NCBI GenBank assembly: GCA_902625365.1
Contig: CACOAX010000001.1
Location: 40,310 to 104,309, forward strand
DNA: 64,000 bases
Source of the DNA: an uncultured Alphaproteobacteria bacterium
Lineage (GTDB): Bacteria; Pseudomonadota; Alphaproteobacteria; HIMB59; GCA-002718135
Direction of reading: 5' to 3'
Program-made: the position numbers and the translations under genes
The notes under the pieces: generated by a model
Databases searched by the model: none
What the model saw: the letters and a program-made list of their open reading frames with translations, nothing else
What the model was told of the DNA's origin: nothing
Shown: piece by piece, positions 36,114-49,826 of the stretch
Numbering within the stretch: position 1 is the first letter of the stretch
How the letters are laid out: each line of letters begins with the position of its first letter

Positions 36114-37318
36114 TAGTTAAATAGATCTAAAAGTGATTTAGCTTTAATATAATTTTCATTATATTCTTTTTTTGCGGTACTGCCTAAGATCACACCACTA
36201 GCAACTGATAATTCGATATCATTTTTAAAATTAAGTAGTGTTCTAATCATTATGTTAAATCGCATATCACCATTTGAATGTATAATTCCAAAACTGCCTG
36301 TATAAATATTTCTGTCAAATTTTTCTTTTCTATTTAGAAGTTGAATAGTACTAATTTTTGGACAACCAATAACTGAACCGCCTGGCATTAAAGAAGAAAT
36401 TATATCATGGTTACTCATTTTATTTTTTATAACTCCCTTGATTGTAGTAACGTAATGAAAAAGATCTCGATATTCCTCAACTTTTTTTAGTTTATCTATT
36501 TTAACAGATCCAGTTTTACAAATTTTAGACAGATCATTTCTTTCCATATCAACAATCATATTATGTTCTTTAGTTTCTTTTTCATTTCTTCTAAAGAATG
36601 TGAGAGCTTTATTTTTATTTAAATGCTTTGTTTTTCTTAATGTTCCTGCAATAGGTTTAGTTATAATTGTATTTTCTTTTTTCAATATGAGTGTCTCTGG
36701 TGAACAACTTACGATATTATAGTCTTTTTCCCTGATAAGAAAACTTTCAGGCGATTCATTCATTTTCATTAGCTTCCAAAAAAGATCAATAGAATTGATA
36801 TTACCTTTTTTCGAATATGTTTGAGCTATTTTGATTTGATAAGTTTTTCCCTGTTTAATATTTTTAGAGAAATCATTAAATATCTTAGAGTACTGCTTTA
36901 AAGATAAATTAAGATTAAACTTTTTATTTAACTGTAAATATTTTTTCATATTGATACTTATATTTCTAAAATTGGGTTTAATGCTTTTGATTATTATTTT
37001 TTTACCAATACTAATTTTAGTTTGTGGCTTGTAAAATACACCGCTATGAAAGTTTTTAGATCGCTGTTTTGGAAACTTTATTCCTATATTTTCACAAAGA
37101 AGTTTATAACCAAAGAAACCGACATAACAATTCAATTCTTCAATCTTAGATTTTTTTGATTTTGATTGGATATTAAGAAAATATTTTAGATTTTTTTTAT
37201 TAATAATAATTCTTCTAGAAAAATCAGTATAGATGTCATAACCCTTATCAGTTTTATAAATTATAAGAGGTTTATCTGATTGATATAGTCTATTTAGATA
37301 TTCTTTATTGTTCAGCAC
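36113..37318 (-). CDS. pabB: Aminodeoxychorismate synthase component I (chorismate-binding)
   Basis: GKTYQIKIAQTY, SPETLILKKENTIITKPIAGTLRKT, NMIVDMERNDLSKI, LMPGGSVIGCPKISTIQLL, YTGSFGII. Confidence 0.88.
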   Translation of the reverse strand: MLNNKEYLNRLYQSDKPLIIYKTDKGYDIYTDFSRRIIINKKNLKYFLNIQSKSKKSKIEELNCYVGFFGYKLLCENIGIKFPKQRSKNFHSGVFYKPQTKISIGKKIIIKSIKPNFRNISINMKKYLQLNKKFNLNLSLKQYSKIFNDFSKNIKQGKTYQIKIAQTYSKKGNINSIDLFWKLMKMNESPESFLIREKDYNIVSCSPETLILKKENTIITKPIAGTLRKTKHLNKNKALTFFRRNEKETKEHNMIVDMERNDLSKICKTGSVKIDKLKKVEEYRDLFHYVTTIKGVIKNKMSNHDIISSLMPGGSVIGCPKISTIQLLNRKEKFDRNIYTGSFGIIHSNGDMRFNIMIRTLLNFKNDIELSVASGVILGSTAKKEYNENYIKAKSLLDLFN

Positions 37319-37346
37319 TTGATTCTATTATAATTAGGATACTTAT

Positions 37347-37769
37347 ATGAAAAGTTTTTTTACTAAAATATTCTTTTTTGGCTTAACAGTCACATGGTCT
37401 TTAGGTCTTTTTGCACATGGAACTATCATTTTTCCAAATGTAGAACATGGTGATGGCTACATTGATGTTAAGATATATGACTCAAAAGAGAGCTTTTTGG
37501 ATGAAGAATTAGCTATTGAGAGCGTCAGAAAAAGAGTGCAAAAAGGTGAGGTTGTTGTTCCTTTGAGTAAGATACATGAAGGAAAAATAGCAATTGTTGC
37601 CTATCATGATGAAGATTCAGACGGAAAATTAAAGACTGGATTATTCTGGAGACCAAAAGAAGGTTTTGCCTTTAGTAATAATTATCAACCAAAAGGTCCT
37701 CCATCGTTTGAAAAAGCCGCAATCATTTTAGTTCATGGCGAACCCGTGGTAATAGAACTTAATTATTAA
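37347..37769 (+). CDS. DUF2141 domain-containing secreted protein
   Basis: Signal peptide; IAIVAYHDEDSDGKLKTGLFWRPKEGFAFSNN. Confidence 0.85.
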   Translation: MKSFFTKIFFFGLTVTWSLGLFAHGTIIFPNVEHGDGYIDVKIYDSKESFLDEELAIESVRKRVQKGEVVVPLSKIHEGKIAIVAYHDEDSDGKLKTGLFWRPKEGFAFSNNYQPKGPPSFEKAAIILVHGEPVVIELNY

Positions 37770-37780
37770 AAATTATACTG

Positions 37781-39163
37781 ATGTCATTACAGTTACAAAA
37801 CACATTAAGTGGTAAAAAAGAATTTTTTAAACCAGTTAATCCAGATCATGTAAGAATATATGCGTGCGGCCCAACTGTTTACAATTTCGCGCACATAGGT
37901 AATGCACGTATGGCAGTTGTAAATGATTTATTAGTTCGTGTATTAAAAACACAATTTAAACAAGTGACCTATGTGTCTAATATCACAGACATTGATGACA
38001 AGATTATAGAAGCTTCTAAAGAAACGGGTGAAGACATTAGTGTTATCACAAATAAATATACAGAGATTTACAATAATGACATGAGCGCACTTGGCGTTAA
38101 TCTTCCTGATATTCAGCCAAGGGCAACTGATCATATTAAAGAAATGATCGAGTTAATAAAAAAATTAATTGATGAAAATAAAGCTTATGAAAAAGAGGGT
38201 CATGTTTTATTTCATGTGCCAAGTTTTGATAATTATGGAATTCTTTCAAAAAGAAATAGAGATGAACAAATAGCTGGAAGCCGTGTTGAAGTAGCACCGT
38301 TCAAAAAAGATCCAGCAGATTTTATTTTATGGAAACCATCTCCTTCTCCCTTACCTGGTTGGGATTCACCCTGGGGATTTGGAAGACCGGGATGGCATTT
38401 AGAGTGCTCCGTTATGTCAGAAAAATCACTAGGTCTTCCTTTTGATATCCATAGTGGTGGTATTGACTTGGTGTTTCCGCATCATGAAAATGAAATAGCG
38501 CAAACTTGTTCTATATCTGAAAACAAAGATCCTAAAGATTTTGCAACTTATTGGTTTCATAATGGATTTGTTAATGTTGAGGGAGAAAAAATGTCAAAGT
38601 CAATTGGCAATATTAAGCTCGTTCATGAACTCAATAAAAAATACAAGGGAGAGGTTTTGAGACTAACATTGTTATCAGCTCATTACAAACAGCCATTGAA
38701 CTGGACAGAAGAAATCATTGAACAAAATAGCAAAATGATCGATCGACTTTATAGAGTTCTATTAGAGCTGTCAGAAGTTGAAATAGATACTAACTTACCT
38801 TCTGATTCTATAATGGAATCATTTTTAGATGATTTGAATACACCTAAAGTCATTGCAAAACTTAATGAAGAAGCAAATGATACTTCATCTGCATCTGATG
38901 AAAGAAAAAAAGAAATCAAAAAAAATCTTCTTTCTGCCGGTAAAATATTAGGTATTCTTGGAGATGATCCAGGAAATTGGTTAGGCTATAATCAAAAAGA
39001 TACTGAAAATACTCAAGAAATTGAAAGGTTGATAAATGAACGTAATGAAGCTAGACGCAGTAAAAATTTTAATTTGGCAGATACTATTAGGGACACATTA
39101 AAAGATAAAGGCATAGAAATAGAAGATACTGATAAAGGAACGATTTGGCGGAAATCTAGATGA
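37781..39163 (+). CDS. cysS: Cysteinyl-tRNA synthetase
   Basis: [57 protein letters not shown]. Confidence 0.97.
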   Translation: MSLQLQNTLSGKKEFFKPVNPDHVRIYACGPTVYNFAHIGNARMAVVNDLLVRVLKTQFKQVTYVSNITDIDDKIIEASKETGEDISVITNKYTEIYNNDMSALGVNLPDIQPRATDHIKEMIELIKKLIDENKAYEKEGHVLFHVPSFDNYGILSKRNRDEQIAGSRVEVAPFKKDPADFILWKPSPSPLPGWDSPWGFGRPGWHLECSVMSEKSLGLPFDIHSGGIDLVFPHHENEIAQTCSISENKDPKDFATYWFHNGFVNVEGEKMSKSIGNIKLVHELNKKYKGEVLRLTLLSAHYKQPLNWTEEIIEQNSKMIDRLYRVLLELSEVEIDTNLPSDSIMESFLDDLNTPKVIAKLNEEANDTSSASDERKKEIKKNLLSAGKILGILGDDPGNWLGYNQKDTENTQEIERLINERNEARRSKNFNLADTIRDTLKDKGIEIEDTDKGTIWRKSR

Positions 39164-41085
39164 GTGAAAAAATAATAATTACATTTCCAGATGGAAATAA
39201 AAAGGAAGTTGATAAAGGCATCAGTGGTCTTGAATTGGCATCACAAATTTCTAAATCTCTTGCCAAAGAATCAGTCGCTATAAAAATTAATAATGAGATA
39301 AAAGATATTAGTTTACCTATTAACGGTGATGCATCTGTATCAATTTTAAAAAGAGATAGCGAGGAAGCACTTGAATTAATACGACATGATTGTGCTCATG
39401 TAATGGCAGAAGCCGTCCAAGAATTATTCCCTGGAACTCAAGTTACAATTGGTCCAGCAATTGAAAATGGTTTCTATTATGATTTTGCAAGAGATGAACC
39501 TTTTACTATTGCTGATCTTCCAAAAATTGAAAAGAAGATGCATGATATCATTCAAAGAAACAAAAATTTTATAAGAGAAGTATGGTCTAAAGAAGAATCG
39601 ATAAAATATTTTAAAGACAAAGGTGAAGACTATAAAGTTGAATTAATTAATGATCTGCCTGATAATGAGGAAATCAGTATTTACAAACAAGGTGATTGGT
39701 TAGACTTGTGCAGAGGTCCTCATATGGTTTCAACAAAACAAATTGGTAAAGGATTTAAATTAATGAAAGTTGCTGGTGCTTACTGGCGAGGTGACTCATC
39801 TAATGCAATGCTAACAAGAATTTATGGAACAGCCTGGGCAACAGAAAAGGGTCTTGAGCAACACCTTTTACAAATTGAAGAAGCAGAAAAAAGAGATCAC
39901 CGAAAACTAGGAAGAGAAATGGATTTATTTCATTTTCAGGAAGAGGCCCCTGGAGCGGTTTTTTGGCATCCTAAAGGTTGGACATTATTCCAGTCACTAA
40001 TAAATTATATGCGAAACAGACAAGACAAAGCAGGTTACGTAGAAACTAATACGCCAGACATGATGGATAAGTCTCTATGGGAAACATCTGGTCACTGGGA
40101 TAAATTTAGTGACATGATGTTTAGGACTGAAGCTAAAGACGATAAAATTTATGCTATCAAACCAATGAATTGCCCTGGTGCTGTAGAAATTTTTAAACAA
40201 GGATTAAAAAGTTATAGAGACTTACCATTTCTATTATCTGAATTTGGAAAAGTTCATCGTTATGAACCATCAGGTGCTCTTCATGGATTAATGAGGGTGA
40301 GAGCATTTACACAAGATGATGCACATATATTTTGTACAGAAGATCAAATTACACAAGAGAGTAAAACGGTATGTGATTTGATACTTAGTATCTATAAGGA
40401 CTTTGGTTTTGATAATGTTAGAATTAAATTTTCAGATCGTCCTGAAAAACGCGTAGGCGATGATGACATTTGGGATAAGGCTGAAGCTGCATTAATGCAA
40501 GCCATGGAAGCGACGGGTCTTGAGTACTCACTCAACCCAGGAGAAGGTGCATTTTACGGTCCAAAATTAGAGTTTGTTTTACGTGATGCAATTGGCAGAG
40601 ACTGGCAATGCGGAACATTACAGGTAGATTTAAATTTACCTGGAAGATTAGGAGCTACTTATATTGGTGAAGATGGTAATAAAAAAATACCAGTCATGTT
40701 GCATAGAGCTCTATTTGGTTCCTTGGAGAGATTCACTGGCATTCTAATTGAACATTATGCAGGTCATCTTCCTTTTTGGCTTTCTCCACTGCAAGCGGTA
40801 GTTGCTACAATTACATCTGATACTGATGAGTATGCATATGAAGTACAAAAAGAATTGGTTTCAAAAGGAATCAGGGCAGAAATAGATACACGTAATGAAA
40901 AAATTGGTTATAAAATACGAGAACACAGTAATAGTAAAGTGCCAGCAATTATAGCTGTTGGAAAAAAAGAAGCTCAAGATAAAACAGTATCTGTTAGAAG
41001 AATAGGATCTTCTGAAACAAATACCTTTAAATTAGAAGATATTGTTACTAGCTTATCTAAAGAAGCAAAATCACCAGTAGAATAA
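39160..41085 (+). CDS. thrS: Threonyl-tRNA synthetase
   Basis: TGS domain, [61 protein letters not shown]. Confidence 0.97.
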   Translation: MSEKIIITFPDGNKKEVDKGISGLELASQISKSLAKESVAIKINNEIKDISLPINGDASVSILKRDSEEALELIRHDCAHVMAEAVQELFPGTQVTIGPAIENGFYYDFARDEPFTIADLPKIEKKMHDIIQRNKNFIREVWSKEESIKYFKDKGEDYKVELINDLPDNEEISIYKQGDWLDLCRGPHMVSTKQIGKGFKLMKVAGAYWRGDSSNAMLTRIYGTAWATEKGLEQHLLQIEEAEKRDHRKLGREMDLFHFQEEAPGAVFWHPKGWTLFQSLINYMRNRQDKAGYVETNTPDMMDKSLWETSGHWDKFSDMMFRTEAKDDKIYAIKPMNCPGAVEIFKQGLKSYRDLPFLLSEFGKVHRYEPSGALHGLMRVRAFTQDDAHIFCTEDQITQESKTVCDLILSIYKDFGFDNVRIKFSDRPEKRVGDDDIWDKAEAALMQAMEATGLEYSLNPGEGAFYGPKLEFVLRDAIGRDWQCGTLQVDLNLPGRLGATYIGEDGNKKIPVMLHRALFGSLERFTGILIEHYAGHLPFWLSPLQAVVATITSDTDEYAYEVQKELVSKGIRAEIDTRNEKIGYKIREHSNSKVPAIIAVGKKEAQDKTVSVRRIGSSETNTFKLEDIVTSLSKEAKSPVE

Positions 41086-41088
41086 GTA

Positions 41089-42090
41089 ATGAATAATATG
41101 CAAGGCAAGTTTCCAAGTACAAGACTTAGACGTAATAGAATGAAAGAATTTTCTCGTCGTTTAGTAGCCGAAAATACTCTTAGCGTTAATGATTTAATCT
41201 TACCTTTATTTGTATGTGAGGGAAATAATATTGATGATCCTATTAATTCAATGCCTGGAGTTAGCAGATACTCTATTGATAAACTTTTAAACGAAGTAGA
41301 AAAAGCTGTTAAATTTAATATTCCTGCCATTGCAATCTTTCCGCAAATTGAAAGTAGTCTTAAAAATTCTAAGGGAAGTTTAGCTGTAGATGAAAACAAT
41401 TTGGTGTGCAGATCAATTAAAAGTATCAAAAAAGATTTTCCAAATATTGGTATCGTATGTGATGTTGCGTTAGATCCTTTTACGGACCATGGGCATGATG
41501 GTTTAGTTATTAATGATAAAATAGATAATGATAAAACTTTGGAGGTCTTGGAACAACAAGCTCTAATCCAAGCGAATGCTGGTTGTGATGTAATCGCCCC
41601 ATCCGATATGATGGATGGTAGGGTTGGAAGAATAAGAAGTGCATTAGACTCAAATAATTTAACAGATACCCTAATACTTTCTTATGCTGCGAAATATGCT
41701 TCAGGTTTTTATGGGCCTTTTAGAGATGCTATAGGTTCTGGTTCTAGTTTAGGTAAAGATGGTAAATTAACATATCAAATGGATCCATCAAACAGCGAGG
41801 AAGCGATTAGAGAAGTTGGATTAGATATAAGTGAAGGAGCAGATATGGTAATGGTTAAACCTGGTATGCCTTATCTTGATATTATTTCTAGAATAAAATC
41901 AGAATTTAAAGTTCCAACTTTTGCCTACCAAGTATCTGGTGAATATTCGATGATAAAAGAGTCAATTAATAAAGGTTGGCTCAATGAAAAAGTTATAATG
42001 GAATCTCTTTTATCTTTTAAAAGAGCAGGAGCAAATGGTATACTAACTTACTTCGCATTAGAAGCTGCTGAAAAATTAAAAAATGAATAA
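41089..42090 (+). CDS. hemB: Delta-aminolevulinic acid dehydratase (porphobilinogen synthase)
   Basis: [50 protein letters not shown]. Confidence 0.96.
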   Translation: MNNMQGKFPSTRLRRNRMKEFSRRLVAENTLSVNDLILPLFVCEGNNIDDPINSMPGVSRYSIDKLLNEVEKAVKFNIPAIAIFPQIESSLKNSKGSLAVDENNLVCRSIKSIKKDFPNIGIVCDVALDPFTDHGHDGLVINDKIDNDKTLEVLEQQALIQANAGCDVIAPSDMMDGRVGRIRSALDSNNLTDTLILSYAAKYASGFYGPFRDAIGSGSSLGKDGKLTYQMDPSNSEEAIREVGLDISEGADMVMVKPGMPYLDIISRIKSEFKVPTFAYQVSGEYSMIKESINKGWLNEKVIMESLLSFKRAGANGILTYFALEAAEKLKNE

Positions 42091-42556
42091 CATTCAATTT
42101 GAAAAAAGGAAATCTATAGAACAGGTTGAGGAGTCAAATGAACTTGCTCCAAAATTTGACTCAAACGGTCTGATACCAGTTGTGACTACAGATTTTTCAT
42201 CTGGTGAACTACTTATGCAAGGTTATATGAATGAAGAAGCCTTTAAAAAAACTATAAGTTTTGGCGAAGCTGTTTATTATTCTAGAAGTAGAAATACCCT
42301 TTGGCATAAGGGTAAAACAAGTGGATTAACTCAGAAGATAAAAGAAATAAGAATTGATGATGATCAAGATTGTGTTTGGTTAAGGGTTGATGTCAAAGGT
42401 GGTGCTAGCTGTCATGTAGGATATAGATCATGTTTTTATAGAAGTATTCCTTTGAATAATTCTAGCTCTAAAGTTGTTCTTGAATTTGAAGAGAAAGAAA
42501 AAGTTTTTGATCCTGAAGAAGTATATAAAGGTGCTCCAAATCCTACTAAACTATAA
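42083..42556 (+). CDS. hisI: Phosphoribosyl-AMP cyclohydrolase
   Basis: [50 protein letters not shown]. Confidence 0.93.
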   Translation: MNNIQFEKRKSIEQVEESNELAPKFDSNGLIPVVTTDFSSGELLMQGYMNEEAFKKTISFGEAVYYSRSRNTLWHKGKTSGLTQKIKEIRIDDDQDCVWLRVDVKGGASCHVGYRSCFYRSIPLNNSSSKVVLEFEEKEKVFDPEEVYKGAPNPTKL

Positions 42557-43146
42557 TGTCAGAAAAGTTAAAGTTTATTGAAACTAGCAAACTTCCAACA
42601 GATATTGGAGAGTTCACTGTACATGCCTTTACAGATGAAAATGAATCTAAAGATCATTTAGCAATATGTATGGGTGACTTGCTTACTGATGAGCCAGTTT
42701 TATCAAGAATTCATTCGCAATGTATTACAGGGGAGTCTTTTTTTAGTATGAGATGTGATTGTAGATTCCAACTAACTGAATCATTAAAACAAATTGCTCA
42801 GATTGGAAGAGGGGTTATTTTTTATCTTCAACAAGAAGGAAGAGGCATTGGACTTTCAAATAAAATTAAAGCATATAGTTTACAAGACAAGGGGCTAGAT
42901 ACAGTTGAAGCTAATCATCAATTAGGTTTCAAAGATGATGAAAGAACATATGAAAATATTGCTGGAATGGTAAAATATTTAGCGATCAAAAAATTAGACT
43001 TGATGACTAATAACCCAAAAAAAATAAAAGCGCTTGAAGATATGGGTATCAAAGTAAACCAAAGAGTTCCTATTTTCTCAGACACAAATAAATATAATGA
43101 AAAATATATCTCAACTAAGAAAAGTAAACTTGGTCATTTAATCTAA
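42556..43146 (+). CDS. ribA: GTP cyclohydrolase II
   Basis: RIHSQCITGESFFSMRCDCRFQL, FYLQQEGRGIGLSNKIKAYSLQDKG, LMTNNPKKI. Confidence 0.95.
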   Translation: MSEKLKFIETSKLPTDIGEFTVHAFTDENESKDHLAICMGDLLTDEPVLSRIHSQCITGESFFSMRCDCRFQLTESLKQIAQIGRGVIFYLQQEGRGIGLSNKIKAYSLQDKGLDTVEANHQLGFKDDERTYENIAGMVKYLAIKKLDLMTNNPKKIKALEDMGIKVNQRVPIFSDTNKYNEKYISTKKSKLGHLI

Positions 43147-43551
43147 GTGGAAGCAGATAATTTAATAAAAAAACTCAAAATGATTAGTCACCCTGAAGGG
43201 GGGCATTATGTTGAAAATTTTAAGAACGATAATGTTAGTCAAATTTATTACCTATTAAAAAGGAGTGAAAAATCACATTGGCATCGATTAACTAAAAATG
43301 AAATATTACATTTTTATTCTGGAGATCCTCTGGAGGTTTTTACATCTAGTGATGGAGTTAATTATGAAGCTTTTTCACTAGGCTCAGATAATAATTATAT
43401 TTATACAGTGAAGGCAAACAACTGGTTTGCTATGAGATCCTCCGGTTCTTACAGTTTAATTGGGTGCACTGTCGCACCTGCTTTTGATTTTAATGATTTT
43501 GAACTTGCACCTGCGTCGTGGCGACCCGAAAAATTTAAAATTGAGTTATAG
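43147..43551 (+). CDS. Cupin DUF985-family protein
   Basis: HPEGGHYVENF, SHWHRLTKNEILHFYSGDPL, VAPAFDFNDFELA; GTG start. Confidence 0.88.
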   Translation: MEADNLIKKLKMISHPEGGHYVENFKNDNVSQIYYLLKRSEKSHWHRLTKNEILHFYSGDPLEVFTSSDGVNYEAFSLGSDNNYIYTVKANNWFAMRSSGSYSLIGCTVAPAFDFNDFELAPASWRPEKFKIEL

Positions 43552-43611
43552 TTTTCACTTTTCTTTAATTTAAATTCTTTATATATTAGTATTAAATAAC
43601 GGAGGTTCTAA

Positions 43612-45747
<2,136 letters not shown>

Positions 45748-45766
45748 AAAATATTTTAACATATTC

Positions 45767-45800
45767 AAAAGTGGAACTTAACGTTCCACTTTTTTTATTT
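45767..45800. terminator. Bidirectional terminator between katG and the convergent SnoaL-like gene
   Basis: AAAAGTGGAAC-TTAAC-GTTCCACTTTTTTT: 11-bp stem with T-tract. Confidence 0.9.
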
Positions 45801-46115
45801 TGGCATATTAGTTGCGCCAGTTTCAAGTGAAATTATTTTACCATCTTTATATTTATATACTGCCATTACAGCCTGAGTGTTTCCATCTTTAAAAGTAACA
45901 AAAGAATGATGTATCCCAATTTCATCATTTTCATATACAATTCTAGACTTATCATCATTAATGTCATCACTCATAGCCCAACCTATAACATCGGACTTTG
46001 ATAAAACATTACCACTAGAATGCATTGTAAATTTAAAATCATCATGGATAATTTCGTTCATTCCTGCTTCATCTTTTTCGTTAAACACTTTCATATATTT
46101 TTCTAATATAGACAT
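45795..46115 (-). CDS. SnoaL/NTF2-like protein
   Basis: YMKVFNEKDEAGMNEIIHDDFKFTMHSSG...VIGWAMSDDI. Confidence 0.75.
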   Translation of the reverse strand: MSILEKYMKVFNEKDEAGMNEIIHDDFKFTMHSSGNVLSKSDVIGWAMSDDINDDKSRIVYENDEIGIHHSFVTFKDGNTQAVMAVYKYKDGKIISLETGATNMPK

Positions 46116-46171
46116 ATTATCTCCTGATTTAGTATATTACTTATATAGATATTTTTCTAAAATAACTTAGA

Positions 46172-47143
46172 TTATCTTTCTTTAATATATGGCTGACCAA
46201 TTGCGTTAGGGGCAATTGCTTTACCAACAAAACCGGCAAGCAAAACAACAGTTAATACATAAGGTAATGCTTGTATTAGCTGAACAGGTATTTCACCAAT
46301 GGCAGGTAGTTCGACTCCTTGGAGTCTGATTTGAAGTGCATCGGTAAATCCAAAAAGTAAACAAGCTACTAATGCAGTTTTAGGATGCCACTTTCCAAAA
46401 ATCATAGCTGCTAAAGCTAAGTATCCTCTTCCAGCTGACATCTCTCTAAAGAAATTGGCATTAACTGCAGTTGATAAATGAGCTCCAGCAAAGGCAATTA
46501 AGACACCGTTGATTGCCAAAGCTTTATATCTCATTGCAAAGACATTTATGCCTGCCGTATCAACAGCACTGGGATTTTCTCCAACTGCTCTTAATCTCAA
46601 ACCAAAACTAGTTTTAAACACAACCCAAAAAACTAATGGAACTATAGCGTAAGCTAGGTATACAAAAATATAATGTCCACTTAATATATCACTATAAATT
46701 GTTCCAATTATCGGTACATCCCTTAAACTCTCAGCAAAAGGAAGATTAACTTCTAAAAAACGCTGATCTTCATTTAGTGTTGGTGTTAAACCTGCTTGCC
46801 CAAACCAAGCGGCTGCCAGAGCAGTGGTTAAACCAATTATTAAAATATTTATAGCAACACATGAAACAACTTGATCGCCCTTATAGGTAACTGAAGCAAA
46901 ACCGTGCAACATTGAAAGGCTAACGCATGCTATAATAGCCAACAATAAACCAAGCCATGGATTTCCTAAAAAATAAGAACCTACTGCAGCAACAAAGGCA
47001 GCCATAAGCATTTTTCCTTCTAAACTAAAATCAATAACCCCTGATCTTTCAGCAAATATTCCTGCCATAGCTGCAAATACTAATGGTGTTGAAATTCTTA
47101 AAGTAGAATTTATTAACGATGCAATATCAGATAAAAATTCCAT
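46172..47143 (-). CDS. Nucleoside-type ABC transporter permease (BMP-associated)
   Basis: FAAMAGIFAERSGVIDFSLEGKMLMAAFVAAVGSY, LRAVGENPSAVDTAGI. Confidence 0.9.
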   Translation of the reverse strand: MEFLSDIASLINSTLRISTPLVFAAMAGIFAERSGVIDFSLEGKMLMAAFVAAVGSYFLGNPWLGLLLAIIACVSLSMLHGFASVTYKGDQVVSCVAINILIIGLTTALAAAWFGQAGLTPTLNEDQRFLEVNLPFAESLRDVPIIGTIYSDILSGHYIFVYLAYAIVPLVFWVVFKTSFGLRLRAVGENPSAVDTAGINVFAMRYKALAINGVLIAFAGAHLSTAVNANFFREMSAGRGYLALAAMIFGKWHPKTALVACLLFGFTDALQIRLQGVELPAIGEIPVQLIQALPYVLTVVLLAGFVGKAIAPNAIGQPYIKER

Positions 47144-48258
47144 TACGCTTTTGCCTTTAGGTTTAGTCTGTTAACAAAAAAGTTTTCAATTTGTGGTCTA
47201 AACAGGTTCTCTAATGCACCACTAAATAAAATGATTACACCTTGAACAGCAACAAACATATACCGAGTAATATTTGGCATATCGAAAGTAACTTCTGATC
47301 CTCCTTGGTATAAAATTCCAAATAAAAATGCCGCTGGAAAAATTCCTATAGGATGGTTTCTTCCCATTAAAGCAACGGCAATTCCAGTGAAACCGTATCC
47401 AGCTGGAAAACCTGCAACGATTTTATGATGAACTCCTAATATTTCATTAACACCTAACAATCCTGCTAAACCACCAGATATACACATTGCAATAATTATA
47501 TTTTTATAAGGAGAAATTCCTGCGTAAATTGCCGCTTGTGTATTGTGGCCAACAGCTCGCATTTCGTAACCCCATCTTGTTTTCCATACTAAGAACCAAA
47601 CAAAAAATGATGCAGCAATTGCTAAGAGAAAAGAAATGTTTAATGGTGAATATCTGATCTTAATTCCAAATAGGGCTGCAAAATCTTCAAAACTTGGAAA
47701 CCACTGTTCTTCCGGTAAAGCAACTGTGTGAGGTCCCATTTGTGTGGTATCCCTAATTACATCAACAAGTAAGAAAACCATCAAAGATGCAGCTATAAAG
47801 TTAAACATAATTGTAGTTATAACTACATGACTCCCTCTCGTTGCTTGAAGATAGGCTGGGATAAATGCCCAAGCAGCACCAAAAACTACAGCTCCACCAA
47901 CAGCAAGCAACCATACAATTGGAACAGGTAAAAAACTAAAATTTATAGCAACTAAAAAAACTCCTAGACCACCAATATAAGCTTGACCTTCACCACCAAT
48001 ATTAAAAAGTCTACAATGAAATGCGACGGCAAACGCTAAACCAGTAAAAATAAAATTTGTTGTATAATAAAGAGTGTAAGCAAAACCTTCTATATAACCA
48101 AAGGAACCGTAGATTATTAAACTTACTGCTTCAAAAGGATTTTCACCTGCAATAAATATAAACAGGCCTGACACAAATAATGCTAATGTTAAATTAACGA
48201 GCGGAACAATGAGATTGGAAACCCACCACGGAACTCTGGATTTATCTACTGTTGCCAT
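47143..48258 (-). CDS. Nucleoside-type ABC transporter permease (BMP-associated)
   Basis: FNIGGEGQAYIGGLGV, GYEMRAVGHNTQAAIYAGISPYKNI. Confidence 0.9.
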   Translation of the reverse strand: MATVDKSRVPWWVSNLIVPLVNLTLALFVSGLFIFIAGENPFEAVSLIIYGSFGYIEGFAYTLYYTTNFIFTGLAFAVAFHCRLFNIGGEGQAYIGGLGVFLVAINFSFLPVPIVWLLAVGGAVVFGAAWAFIPAYLQATRGSHVVITTIMFNFIAASLMVFLLVDVIRDTTQMGPHTVALPEEQWFPSFEDFAALFGIKIRYSPLNISFLLAIAASFFVWFLVWKTRWGYEMRAVGHNTQAAIYAGISPYKNIIIAMCISGGLAGLLGVNEILGVHHKIVAGFPAGYGFTGIAVALMGRNHPIGIFPAAFLFGILYQGGSEVTFDMPNITRYMFVAVQGVIILFSGALENLFRPQIENFFVNRLNLKAKA

Positions 48259-49778
48259 TACACAACTCCTGCCATTAATAATCCTAACTCACGATCAGTA
48301 ACATTTGTATTTTCTTTTTCACCAACTATCTTTCCATCAAACATAACAACAATTCTATCAGATAATGAAAGCACTTCATCCAACTCAACAGATACTAAAA
48401 GTATTGCAGCGCCTTTATCTCTCATATCTATTAATCTTTGATGAATAAATTCAATAGCACCTATATCTACACCTCTCGTAGGTTGACCAACTAATAATAC
48501 TTTTGGTTTTTCATTAAGTTCCCTACTTAAAATTATTTTTTGTTGATTACCGCCTGAGAAATTCGAAGTGATTAAATTTGGTGATTGTGGTCTTACATCA
48601 TACTCTTCCATAATTTTTTTAGAATGGGAAATTATATCTTTATGATTTAAAATTGAAGACCTCGAAAACGGTTGTTGATCATGATAACCAAATATAAGAT
48701 TTTCATAAGCTTTAAAATCTGTAACTAATCCCATTCTTTGTCTGTCTTCAGGAACATGAGCTAAACCTTGATCTTTCAATTCTCTTGGATCTAGAAAATT
48801 TTGACTATCTGATACTTTTTTTCCGTCTAAATATATTTGACCTGACTCAACTTTTCTAATGCCAGAAAGCGCTTCCAGTAATTCTGTTTGACCATTTCCC
48901 GTAACACCTGCTAAGCCTAAAATCTCTCCTGCACGAATTTCTAAATTTACATTCTTGACTCTAGTTACATCTAGATCATCTTTAACAGTAAGATCTTCAA
49001 CTTTAAAAACGACATCGCCTGTATTAGCTTCTGTTTTATCAAGTCTTAATAATACACTTCTACCAACCATCATCTCAGCTAATTGTTCTTTATTAGTATC
49101 TTCAGTTTTAGTATTTCCAACCATTTCCCCTTGTCGCATTACAGAAACTTCACTTGTTAGATCCATGATTTCTATTAATTTATGGGTAATTAAAACAATT
49201 GTTTTACCCTCTTCATTGAGCGAGCGTAATATTTTAAACAATTCATCAACTTCTTGCGGTGTTAAAACACCTGTCGGTTCATCAAGTATAAGAATTTCTG
49301 CCCCTCTATAGAGCGACTTTAATATTTCAACTCTTTGACGAAACCCAACCGACAAATCTGATATTGTTGAATTAAGATCAATATTCAGTTTGTATGTATC
49401 ACAAAGATTTTTTAAATCTTTTTTTGCTTTTTCTAAATTTTTTCCAAATACTAATTCGCCTTCAAATCCCAAAATTATATTTTCTAAAACAGTAAAATTT
49501 TCTACTAACATAAAATGTTGGTGCACCATGCCGATGCCATTAATTATAGAGTCCTTAGGAGATCTTAGATTTATCTCTTTTCCATTTATTTTTATTGTTC
49601 CTGAATTTGCTTGATAAAGACCAAACACGATACTCATTAGAGTAGATTTTCCAGCACCGTTTTCTCCAATTATTCCATGGATTGTTCCTTTGTTAATGGT
49701 AAGATTAATATTCTTATTGGCGTGTACATGGCCAAAAGATTTATTTATATTTTTTAATTCTAGGATAGGTGAGACCAT
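48258..49778 (-). CDS. Nucleoside-type ABC transporter ATP-binding protein (two ATPase domains)
   Basis: GENGAGKSTLMSIVFGLYQANSG, LSVGFRQRVEILKSLYRGAEILILDEPT, second domain GVTGNGQTELLEALSG. Confidence 0.93.
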   Translation of the reverse strand: MVSPILELKNINKSFGHVHANKNINLTINKGTIHGIIGENGAGKSTLMSIVFGLYQANSGTIKINGKEINLRSPKDSIINGIGMVHQHFMLVENFTVLENIILGFEGELVFGKNLEKAKKDLKNLCDTYKLNIDLNSTISDLSVGFRQRVEILKSLYRGAEILILDEPTGVLTPQEVDELFKILRSLNEEGKTIVLITHKLIEIMDLTSEVSVMRQGEMVGNTKTEDTNKEQLAEMMVGRSVLLRLDKTEANTGDVVFKVEDLTVKDDLDVTRVKNVNLEIRAGEILGLAGVTGNGQTELLEALSGIRKVESGQIYLDGKKVSDSQNFLDPRELKDQGLAHVPEDRQRMGLVTDFKAYENLIFGYHDQQPFSRSSILNHKDIISHSKKIMEEYDVRPQSPNLITSNFSGGNQQKIILSRELNEKPKVLLVGQPTRGVDIGAIEFIHQRLIDMRDKGAAILLVSVELDEVLSLSDRIVVMFDGKIVGEKENTNVTDRELGLLMAGVV

Positions 49779-49826
49779 AAAATTATTTAATCTCTTGGTC
49801 TCACCAAATTATTTATAAAAGTTCTA

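Noticed and set aside
40974-41429. 151-aa ORF on minus strand across the thrS-hemB junction
   Set aside because: Antisense to two confident genes; no signal or domain recognisable.
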